Positions 1-6,195 of a DNA stretch of 8,228 bases are shown in pieces. The stretch's first letter is position 1; the number at the start of each line of letters is the position of its first letter. The position numbers and the translations under genes were made by a program. The notes beneath the pieces were generated by a model. That model ran no database searches. It saw only the letters and a list, made by a program, of their open reading frames with translations, and was not told the origin of the DNA. Origin of the DNA: Bacteroidota bacterium (GTDB taxonomy: Bacteria > Bacteroidota > Bacteroidia > Chitinophagales > LD1); assembly GCA_003165135.1 (NCBI GenBank), contig PLSN01000287.1:1-8228 (forward strand). Direction: 5' to 3'.

Positions 1-1149
1 GATCAATTGGGTCGTACATCCTGAGTCTATGACAGTGAGGAGTGGCGAGATAGTGCCATAAGCTGTGACAGTATAGCAGGTGCCGCCCTGACCATTAGTA
101 CCAAAAGGTGTATTAGGTGGCGGATTCCACTGAAAAGTACAGGTAGCGCATGATGACCCTGTATAGTTTACACATATCTGCCCCGGCACAATACAGGTTA
201 TAGAATCAGGAGTAGTAAAACTGAGGTTCTGGACAGACCCCAGATTGACATAACTGGTTTTGGTCAGTGTGTCCCTGCAGCCACCCGGATAGGTTACTAT
301 CAACTGAGCTGTATAGCTACCGGAGGATAAATAACCGACAGACTGTGGTGAGTTATTGAAATCTGTGACCGTAGGAATAGAAGATCCCGGCAGGTTCCAT
401 ACGTAAGTCTGAGCCCCGTTGACACAAGGGGTATAAGTAATGGTATATGGTGCACAGCCCACTGTATCATTGGCCGTGAAACATGCTGCCGCATATGTAC
501 CTACTACCACATATCCTGTCTGGGTACTGGAGTCGCTGCATCCCGACAGGCTATCGACAGCCACGAGCTTGATATCATAGGTGCCGGTAGGATATGAGTG
601 AATAAAATTGGGTGAGCCTGATGTCTGTGTCAGTGTTCCATTCACATACCAGTAATATTTGGCATTGGCCCCGGGTGTCGTCACGGTCATCGTGCTGACC
701 AGAGGAGATGTACAGCTATTGAGCGGAGTGCCGGTGAATGCAGCCAAAGGCGGTGCTGTGACGGTGATGGCTCCAGTGAATGTGGTATCCACCAAACATC
801 CGCAACTATTTTTCAATACTATCCTGGGTGAGTATACCCCATTGGCACCATATGTATTACATGGATAGGGATTTGGGGGATATGGCGGTACAGTAAATAT
901 TTCAAAAGGTTGTGAGTTTACCCAATCTATCGTAAAGCTATCTATGGTGCAGTTTATCCCGGGAACTGATGCGTCAATCCAATAAATACAACCTCCGGCA
1001 CATGTGACAGATTTATTGAAAGAGCCCCTTAAAATAGGATATGGGTTCACTACAATATTACATACTGAATCCACACATGGAGTACCATTGGGCAACCTGT
1101 CACGCATCACTATACAATAAGTACCGGGGCAATTCAATGATGCTGAAAA
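1..1149 (-). pseudogene. Continuation of the secreted PKD-domain protein after the in-frame stop; partial, runs off the left edge
   Basis: Read in the same frame as the signal-peptide fragment, the 383 codons from 1149 down to 1 contain no stop. The translation is rich in Thr, Ser, Gly and Cys and made of PKD-like modules. One includes NSCTSPLVSTMTVTTPGANA and ends with HSYPTGTYDIKLVAVDS. Another includes FTANDTVGCAPYTITYTPC and ends GYLSSGSYTAQLIVTYPGG. A third begins near SFTTPDSITCIVPG. The aromatic-W-x-pattern and the G-T/S-Y-x-hydrophobic end motif are typical of PKD domains in Bacteroidota adhesins, which are usually very long and end in a T9SS sorting domain (not visible here). The first in-frame ATG after the stop (1105-1107) has no signal peptide, so restart would give a non-exported product. 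I label it a pseudogene because of the stop; a base-call error would make 1-1386 one intact partial gene. Confidence 0.65.
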
Positions 1150-1386
1150 TTAGCAGTTACCTGTGCCATATATAGGTGAGCTGCATGGTGCCGGCTGATA
1201 TAGTGTCCAGTTAGTATTGGCGCAATTGACACCAACGGTACTATCCTGAAGGAGAAGCGTGAAACCGGGGCAGCGCAGCGTAGGTAGTATCTCTTGAAAT
1301 CCGCACTGGGCATACACACTGCCAAAGCAGCCCATCATCAAAGCTATACATAAGGTCCCGATTCTCTTACTAAAATAACAATTCAT
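1150..1386 (-). CDS. N-terminal fragment (signal peptide plus partial module) of a secreted PKD-like protein, ended by an in-frame TAA
   Basis: The 78-residue open frame starts with ATG at 1386 and has a clear signal peptide. A basic N-terminus (residues 1-8) is followed by a hydrophobic core (GTLCIALMMGCFG) and a likely signal peptidase I site after SVYA, before QCGFQ. The mature part is cysteine-rich and resembles the first half of a PKD/Ig-like module of Bacteroidota surface proteins. The frame ends at TAA (1150-1152), but the same frame stays open and protein-like to position 1. This piece is therefore best read as the head of a longer gene, not a complete small protein. It is preceded by about 200 bp of AT-rich spacer after the PorP/SprF gene, so it may have its own promoter. 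Alternatives are a truncated but expressed secreted peptide, or a sequencing error at the stop. Confidence 0.7.
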   Translation of the reverse strand: MNCYFSKRIGTLCIALMMGCFGSVYAQCGFQEILPTLRCPGFTLLLQDSTVGVNCANTNWTLYQPAPCSSPIYGTGNC

Positions 1387-1586
1387 TCAATTAACTCTTT
1401 TATCGCATTACACGCTTTCTTTAATATAAGACTCTGATTTGATGCACTAAGTTGCTTTTAAAAAAAACAAAATCAAGACCCTTTTTTCCACAAACAAACC
1501 CAAAAAACCATTTGCCTGGCTATCAAAAAACCATCGGCTATCACAACCATTTAAAACAAATCAAAAAACCATAGCTGATCCGGTAT
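1387..1586. other. AT-rich spacer between PorP/SprF gene and PKD-protein gene
   Basis: No coding sequence is visible. It holds three copies of the 10-mer CAAAAAACCA (plus strand, 1501, 1524 and 1562) and two copies of GGCTATCA (1518 and 1536). A minus-strand TCTTATATTA (1422-1431) lies about 35 nt before the PKD gene start and is also present upstream of the SprB-like gene. No convincing hairpin plus T-run terminator follows the PorP/SprF stop. A weak promoter for the PKD gene is possible here, but no good TAnnTTTG box with a well-spaced TTTG is present. Confidence 0.4.
1501..1571. repeat. Three direct copies of CAAAAAACCA in the spacer
   Basis: CAAAAAACCA occurs at 1501-1510, 1524-1533 and 1562-1571 (TGGTTTTTTG on the coding strand of the flanking genes). 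GGCTATCA is duplicated at 1518-1525 and 1536-1543. The copies are irregularly spaced (23 and 38 nt), so this is not a tandem or CRISPR-type array. It could be a decayed small duplication or a protein-binding cluster. Confidence 0.55.
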
Positions 1587-2609
1587 CTACCATGTTGGGC
1601 ATGATGCATTTGTAGGTACCATTCGATTTCTATGTTTGAATATATACACCACCCCGACCTCGATGGCACCTACCGAATTAGTGCCTCTCGACAGGTTTGA
1701 TACGTTGATATCATATGCCACACCGATGGTAAAATGATAAACATCAAGCCTGACATTAGGAATGATAGCCTCCGGCCCTTCAGGACGGGCAAACCGTGCC
1801 ATCAGGCCAAACGAAAAAGTGTTCTTGCTGTCATATTCATTACCGAATATATATTGGGCATTCGCGCCCACATTTACTTCTAACGACGGCCCCTGCATCA
1901 GAAACATAGCAGCAGGCACAAGGTTTATTTTGTCACGAATAGCTATCACAGCGCCACCGGTGGCCACATATTTAGCATACAACCTGTCCGAACTCACATC
2001 GAGAAAGTTGAATGTCGGACTGGTCACGTGGTCATAAGCAAAACCAAAGTACATATTCAGCCGCTTCATAAAATCTACATGATATGTTACGCCGACATTG
2101 ACATCAAATTTAATGTTCGACTTACCAATGTTCTCTACTATCCCATCGGGAAATACCGCACCTCCATTGCGAAACTGCTCAGACATCCCCTCTATCTGAA
2201 GTCCGAGTGATATAGCGTGTTTCACCTTATAACCAAATGACTTAGAATAAGCTAATGCCAGATAACCATCAGTGGAGGTGAATGCCTCATCGCCTGCTGC
2301 ATCCCTGATCACGCCCACTCCGACACCTATATAATCCTGTTTGCGGTCATATTCACCCGCCGGTTTTCCTACATTAATACGGCCATCTACCTCACCTCCT
2401 TCAGTCATAAATTTCGTACTGCCATAGGGTGAACCTAGTGTAAACCACTGATCGCGAAAAATAGCTGCAAATCTCACATCGCCATCAAAAAAACCTGTCA
2501 TCGCAGGGTTCAGGTACTGCGGCATCAGGTGAAACTGTGAAAATCGAGGGTCCTGGCCATTGACATTGGCTACTACCATAACGAAAACTGCAAATAAAAT
2601 TTTCTTCAT
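1587..2609 (-). CDS. PorP/SprF family type IX secretion system outer-membrane protein
   Basis: This 340-residue protein has a signal peptide (residues 1-18, cleavage before QDP) and the family hallmark QDPRFSQF...YLNPAMTG at residues 19-39, where the mature protein starts. The rest alternates short amphipathic strands with aromatic ends (for example YIGVGVGVIRD, GYLALAYSKSF, NMYFGFAYDHV, FTIGVAYDINV, IEVGVVYIF), as expected of an outer-membrane beta-barrel. Length is normal for the family (about 300-350), and the Cys-Pro near the C-terminus is common in it. In gliding Bacteroidota, SprF is needed for export of SprB, and PorP-like proteins pair with type B sorting-domain cargo. Here it starts 13 nt after the stop of just such a cargo gene, so the two are probably co-transcribed and functionally paired. 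The start is chosen for the MKK signal peptide and the A-rich ACAAATACAAAA directly before ATG. I leave the symbol blank because porP and sprF cannot be told apart from sequence alone. Confidence 0.93.
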   Translation of the reverse strand: MKKILFAVFVMVVANVNGQDPRFSQFHLMPQYLNPAMTGFFDGDVRFAAIFRDQWFTLGSPYGSTKFMTEGGEVDGRINVGKPAGEYDRKQDYIGVGVGVIRDAAGDEAFTSTDGYLALAYSKSFGYKVKHAISLGLQIEGMSEQFRNGGAVFPDGIVENIGKSNIKFDVNVGVTYHVDFMKRLNMYFGFAYDHVTSPTFNFLDVSSDRLYAKYVATGGAVIAIRDKINLVPAAMFLMQGPSLEVNVGANAQYIFGNEYDSKNTFSFGLMARFARPEGPEAIIPNVRLDVYHFTIGVAYDINVSNLSRGTNSVGAIEVGVVYIFKHRNRMVPTNASCPTW

Positions 2610-2622
2610 TTTTGTATTTGTT

Positions 2623-4392
2623 CTATCTGACCAATGAAATGTTTCCTCCTACTGTCTGTTTCTCACTGGATCCATAGGTTTGGTATTGCACTACGTATGC
2701 ATACACCCCTGTATCCAGCGGTTTATCTCCGGCGTACTGGTCCAGGCCATTCCAGTTAAAATCGACATCCGTTGATTCGTATACTTTATTTCCCCACCTG
2801 TCATATATCCAGATATGGAAAGTATTTATAGCAGGGTATGTGATCAATTTAAAAAGGTCATTTATTCCGTCACCATTAGGGGTGAAGGTATTAGGAATGG
2901 TGATCTTATCAGTAGTATCAGGTACTACCGCGATCTGAAATGAATCTGTAAAGGAACATGACTGGCCATATTTCACCGTCACATAATATTGTGTAGTTTG
3001 AATAGGAGAGACTGATACTTCAAGATTATTCTTGGAACCGCTAAAATATGGCTCCCAGTCTACACTGGTGAAGGGTACATTTGTCATGAGATCTATGACC
3101 GCTGTTTGCCCCAATGTGATCGTCGCTGATGGACTGATGGTGGAATAATTCTGAACCACATAGGCTGGTACGGTAGCCTCTAGGACAGTGTCACAGCCTA
3201 CAGCATTGTATACAGTCACATAGTAGGTACCCTGTGCCAGTCCTGCATCCACATTAGTGGTATTGTTAGTTGACCACAGATAGGTAAAAGGCCCGTCATT
3301 GGTAGTGGGTGTGACGATGAGTATCCCCGTATAGTCTGAACCGCAAACCGAGTCAGACGCTGTCATAGTTGCCCTGGGACCGGGCGTTTTGCCTATATAC
3401 CCGCTGTCTTTACTCATACAACCGTGACTGTCTGTGACAGTGACATAGACTGTCGAGTCTCCGACCAACTGAGAAACCGAATCACCCTGAGAGATGCCCA
3501 TGGACCAGTTGTATGTGAATGGCCCCGTACCGCCTGTGGTGAGAAGGATGGCTGAGCCTACATTCTGACTGCAGTGGTCAGGATGGGTCGTCAGACTGTC
3601 TGACAATGGTGTCAGTGGACCCGGTACATTGATGATAGTATCAAGATTTGTACAGCCACCTTTGCTCACATAGAAAGTATCCAATCCTGCTGGCAGCCCT
3701 GTAGCAGTAGGTGTATTGTCAGAAGGGATATGCGCCCAGCTATAAGTACATCCGCTGGCGCAATTGCCCAGAGTGATCGTTATTATGCCATTATTGCTCC
3801 CAAAGCAACTATCGGGAGTCACAACTACTCCGTTGAACGAAGCATATGAACTGGTATCTGTCAAAACTATAGGAGGCAATGTATCAGAACAGCCGGTAGA
3901 AGGGTCAACAGCAAAAAAGATATAGGTACCAGTATCAGCATTTAAATATTCTGTACCGCCCCCCGATTCAACTACTATACCATTTTTCAGAAAAGTATTG
4001 ATCGCATTGCCTGTTACTGTATTGGAGCACAATATAGAGCCGTTATTTTGACCGCACCTGGGCATAGTGTCTGAGTCCAGAAACACTTGTATACCAGCAG
4101 ACGTGGCTATATTAAACTGTGCAACCACTGAGTCGCTGATAGGTGTAGAGTATACTGTCACAGTATTAATTCCTGAAGCAAGGCCGGTAGCAGTATTAGT
4201 AGTACTACAGCTGCATGACCACTGATAGGTATATCCTGTGCCGCCAGTAGGATTGGCTACCGCACTGCCGTTGTTATGGCCACAGGTAGTGCCGGTCGGG
4301 GTCACATTCGGACTCAGCTGTGCGCTGACATTGCCAATAAAAAACAATGATGCAATAAAACCAGATACTACCTTATAAAAACTATTTCTCAT
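2623..4392 (-). CDS. SprB-repeat surface protein with C-terminal type B T9SS sorting (gliding motility-associated) domain
   Basis: The 589-residue protein begins with a signal peptide (residues 1-24, cleavage NVSA|Q). Five degenerate SprB-like repeats follow, at about residues 31-90, 106-175, 190-256, 266-330 and 343-405. Each has a C-G-x-NNGS-like opening, a Y/F-T-Y-x-W core (YTYQWS, CTYSWA, FTYNWS, FTYLWS) and a G-x-x-x-V-x-V ending. An Ig-like module (about 415-490) leads to the C-terminal sorting domain at 498-589, with IPNTFTPNGDGINDLF, then IYDRWGNKVYES and WNG...GVYAYVV. That is the classic CHU_C / gliding motility-associated domain, which targets proteins through T9SS. The protein is therefore most likely exported to the cell surface as an adhesin-like filament or stalk. 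It is small for an SprB-type adhesin, which can reach thousands of residues. The downstream PorP/SprF gene is its likely export or anchoring partner. The ATG at 4392 gives a complete signal peptide. Confidence 0.93.
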   Translation of the reverse strand: MRNSFYKVVSGFIASLFFIGNVSAQLSPNVTPTGTTCGHNNGSAVANPTGGTGYTYQWSCSCSTTNTATGLASGINTVTVYSTPISDSVVAQFNIATSAGIQVFLDSDTMPRCGQNNGSILCSNTVTGNAINTFLKNGIVVESGGGTEYLNADTGTYIFFAVDPSTGCSDTLPPIVLTDTSSYASFNGVVVTPDSCFGSNNGIITITLGNCASGCTYSWAHIPSDNTPTATGLPAGLDTFYVSKGGCTNLDTIINVPGPLTPLSDSLTTHPDHCSQNVGSAILLTTGGTGPFTYNWSMGISQGDSVSQLVGDSTVYVTVTDSHGCMSKDSGYIGKTPGPRATMTASDSVCGSDYTGILIVTPTTNDGPFTYLWSTNNTTNVDAGLAQGTYYVTVYNAVGCDTVLEATVPAYVVQNYSTISPSATITLGQTAVIDLMTNVPFTSVDWEPYFSGSKNNLEVSVSPIQTTQYYVTVKYGQSCSFTDSFQIAVVPDTTDKITIPNTFTPNGDGINDLFKLITYPAINTFHIWIYDRWGNKVYESTDVDFNWNGLDQYAGDKPLDTGVYAYVVQYQTYGSSEKQTVGGNISLVR

Positions 4393-4519
4393 CCTTAATT
4401 TTTACCTGAAAAAACCGAATTTGTTACAAAAAAAATAAACATTGATTAATGAACCACGCCAAAACATTCACAGTGTGGCAGTAACCTGTATCAAATAACA
4501 GAATCTAACACATAGACGG

Positions 4520-4527
4520 CTAATATA
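4520..4527 (-). promoter_or_regulatory. Possible -7 box (TATATTAG) for the SprB-like/PorP operon
   Basis: On the minus strand this reads TATATTAG, one mismatch from the Bacteroidota -7 consensus TAnnTTTG. A TTTG lies upstream at 4540-4543, but only 12 nt away instead of the usual 17-23, which weakens the call. The surrounding TCTTATATTA with an upstream TGCATC is shared with the spacer before the PKD gene. It would give a leader of about 120 nt. Confidence 0.3.
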
Positions 4528-4565
4528 AGAAATCGGATGCAAACCGTTTTGTAAGTCAGATGATT

Positions 4566-4573
4566 TACCTTTG
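4566..4573 (+). promoter_or_regulatory. Candidate -7 box (TACCTTTG) for the NlpC/P60 gene
   Basis: TACCTTTG is a perfect match to the Bacteroidota TAnnTTTG -7 element. A TTTG at 4548-4551 lies 14 nt upstream, shorter than the usual spacing. Transcription would start near 4580, leaving only about 10 nt before the TTG start codon. Confidence 0.4.
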
Positions 4574-4589
4574 ATAAAAATAAAATACT

Positions 4590-5363
4590 TTGAAGCACGG
4601 AATCACCGCCCTCAGTAATATACCTGTAAGACAATCCAATAGCCATAGAAGCGAGATGGTTTCACAGCTTCTTTTTGGAGAAATATATGAAATAATTCAT
4701 ATAAAAGAAAATTGGCTGAATATCAGATGCTCGCTGGATAAATACGAAGGATGGATAGATGCCGGCCAGCACACCGCGCTCTCCGAAAAAGAATTTAACA
4801 ATATCAGCCTCCAGAGCATCGGAATAGCCATAGACCTCTTTTACAGTGCGGCCTCCAGCGACAAATCAATAGCTCTGGTCACTGGTAGCTCACTGCCGCA
4901 TTTTGATGGGATCAACTTTAAGATCAGCAAGGAAAAATTCATTTATAACGGTCAGGCGGTGATGCCGGATCAGGTCAGGACAGTCAATATGCTGGAGAAA
5001 GTAGCCATGCGCTACCTCCATGCTCCCTACCTCTGGGGTGGCAGGACACCTCTCGGGATCGACTGCTCAGGCCTGGTACAGGTCCTCTACAAATGTCTCG
5101 GCGTGGCCCTGCCCAGAGATGCCTACCAACAGGCCGACATCGGTAAAACTGTCAATTTTGCTGAGGAGGCGACGCTGGGCGACCTCGCTTTTTTTCATAA
5201 TGAGGACGGAAAGATCATTCATGTGGGCATGATATTGAAAGACAAAAAGATCATCCACTCATCCGCGATGGTACGGATCGATTCATTTGACCACTTTGGG
5301 ATTTTCAATGCTGATACTAATAAATACAGCCATCAACTGAAGATAATCAAGCGGATTTTATGA
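4590..5363 (+). CDS. NlpC/P60 family muropeptide endopeptidase with N-terminal SH3 domains, TTG start
   Basis: This 257-residue C40-family cysteine peptidase has the catalytic core at about residues 130-257. The nucleophile is Cys159 in LGIDCSGLVQ, after the conserved YLWGGRTP. The base is His211 in IIHVGMIL, and the third polar residue is His223 in IIHSS. Residues 5-60 (IPVRQSNSHRSEMVSQLLFG, then W-LN-R and EGW) look like a bacterial SH3 domain, with a second at about 70-125. This layout matches Bacteroidota/YkfC-type gamma-D-glutamyl-diamino acid endopeptidases, which cleave peptidoglycan stem peptides during recycling. There is no signal peptide, consistent with a cytoplasmic recycling role. 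The start is TTG at 4590. The family-conserved N-terminus begins right there, an in-frame TAA (4581-4583) excludes an upstream start, and the next ATG (4656) would delete the start of the SH3 domain. It is transcribed away from the adhesin operon and is probably independent of it. The stop is TGA. Confidence 0.92.
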   Translation: MKHGITALSNIPVRQSNSHRSEMVSQLLFGEIYEIIHIKENWLNIRCSLDKYEGWIDAGQHTALSEKEFNNISLQSIGIAIDLFYSAASSDKSIALVTGSSLPHFDGINFKISKEKFIYNGQAVMPDQVRTVNMLEKVAMRYLHAPYLWGGRTPLGIDCSGLVQVLYKCLGVALPRDAYQQADIGKTVNFAEEATLGDLAFFHNEDGKIIHVGMILKDKKIIHSSAMVRIDSFDHFGIFNADTNKYSHQLKIIKRIL

Positions 5364-5460
5364 GAGAATAACGAATAGTGAATAATGTAATACAATTTTC
5401 AGACAATTATTGACGTAGAATTAATATCACCGGACAGGCATAAAAATGTTACTCAATAAA

Positions 5461-5494
5461 TCTGTAATTCCGTAAATTCGTAATTCTGTAAATG
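5461..5494. repeat. Short imperfect tandem repeat (GTAATTC / GTAAATTC units)
   Basis: In the 132-bp convergent spacer between the NlpC/P60 and DUF4412-like genes, GTAATTC occurs at 5464-5470 and 5480-5486, with CTGTAA at 5462 and 5486 and GTAAATTC between them. It ends directly next to the DUF4412-like stop codon. The rest of the spacer shows no clear terminator hairpin. Confidence 0.45.
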
Positions 5495-5495
5495 C

Positions 5496-6149
5496 TTACT
5501 TAGTCTTAGCCGGAGTCGCAGCAGCCTGCTGTACATAGAGCGTATACTCAGCAGGTACGGTGAAAGCATTCGCAGAAACAGTCTGCGCCGATACTGATTC
5601 TACAGATGCATTATTGGTGCCATTGGCAGATTCAGTGAGCATCGGAAATCCCTTTACACCCTGATTTGCCAGTGCCTGTACTTCTATACTTGATTTGAAA
5701 AAGTCTTTGTAAACAGACCAGTCTATATCAATGTCTCTTGTGACCCAGACATTGTATGCTCCGACAGATGTGACCACGAGCCATTTTTCGCATTTATATC
5801 CGTTGATCTGTTTTACTTCCTGAGTAGGATTGACAGATATGACAGAGAGGCTGGCTGATATGCTGGATGCATCTACCTGAAAGTATAACTTCTGAGCACC
5901 GGACGCATTGGCTTCGTATGTTTTGAGTGTCCTTGATGCAGGGTCGAGTATCAGGACGGTATTTGAGTTGACATCTTTGCCGGATGCCAGCATGTCCACA
6001 CGACAGTTGTGTGAGCCAAACTGCCAGTTCATGGTCACTGTAGCGCCTGTGCCATTATAGTTCTTTACTACTTGTTTGATCGAGCCTTCGAAACCGAAAG
6101 CATTGATGACGATCAGGCAAAGAGGAAATATGATTAGTTTGAGTTTCAT
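5496..6149 (-). CDS. Secreted DUF4412-like protein of unknown function
   Basis: The 217-residue protein has a signal peptide (residues 1-19, MKLKLIIFPLCLIVINAFG, cleavage before FEG). The mature part starts FEGSIKQVVKN and continues in beta-rich fashion. VLILDPASRTLKTYEA lies at 65-80, NGYKCEKWLVVT at 116-127 and VWVTRDIDIDW at 134-144, with a late FTVPAEYTLYV at 196-206. This order (F-x-G-x-I opening, a line about recorded or bound state, N-G-Y-K-C-x-K, V-W-x-T-x-D, then P-x-x-Y) is what I recall of DUF4412 proteins of Bacteroidota, whose role is not known. Two cysteines (49 and 120) could form a disulphide. The C-terminus is an Ala/Thr/Lys low-complexity tail. It lies 46 nt after the polyglycine protein gene on the same strand with no promoter box between, so co-transcription is likely. 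A lipoprotein is unlikely because there is no lipobox cysteine. The stop is TAA. Confidence 0.75.
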   Translation of the reverse strand: MKLKLIIFPLCLIVINAFGFEGSIKQVVKNYNGTGATVTMNWQFGSHNCRVDMLASGKDVNSNTVLILDPASRTLKTYEANASGAQKLYFQVDASSISASLSVISVNPTQEVKQINGYKCEKWLVVTSVGAYNVWVTRDIDIDWSVYKDFFKSSIEVQALANQGVKGFPMLTESANGTNNASVESVSAQTVSANAFTVPAEYTLYVQQAAATPAKTK

Positions 6150-6166
6150 TCTGTTTATGTCTTTTA

Positions 6167-6187
6167 TTTGTCTATTGTCTATTGTCT
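6167..6187. repeat. Three tandem heptamers (TTTGTCT, ATTGTCT, ATTGTCT)
   Basis: The 46-bp gap between the polyglycine protein gene and the DUF4412-like gene holds three back-to-back heptamers, read as AGACAAT/AGACAAA on the coding strand. They sit within the leader region just before the DUF4412-like start. They may be a replication-slippage product with no function. Confidence 0.6.
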
Positions 6188-6195
6188 CAAGTCTA

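Larger units (their letters stand above)
4393..4589. other. Divergent intergenic region between SprB-like gene and NlpC/P60 gene
   Basis: No coding sequence is visible in this 197-bp AT-rich spacer, which must carry start signals for both directions. It contains a perfect plus-strand TAnnTTTG box (4566-4573), a near-match on the minus strand (4520-4527), a short palindrome TTTGTTACAAA (4420-4430) and CACAGTGTG. The palindromes are too short to name an operator. Confidence 0.4.

Noticed and set aside
659..868. 69-residue open frame on the plus strand
   Set aside because: It overlaps, on the opposite strand, the PKD-like frame that stays open from 1149 to 1 and shows domain motifs.
1150..1152. 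Alternative genetic code or programmed stop read-through
   Set aside because: TAA is the normal stop of at least two other genes here, and the following base (T) makes a strong termination context; mutation or base error is simpler.
1537..1575. Terminator after the PorP/SprF gene
   Set aside because: Only a 5-bp GCTAT/ATAGC pairing with a loop of about 29 nt precedes a T-run; too weak to call.
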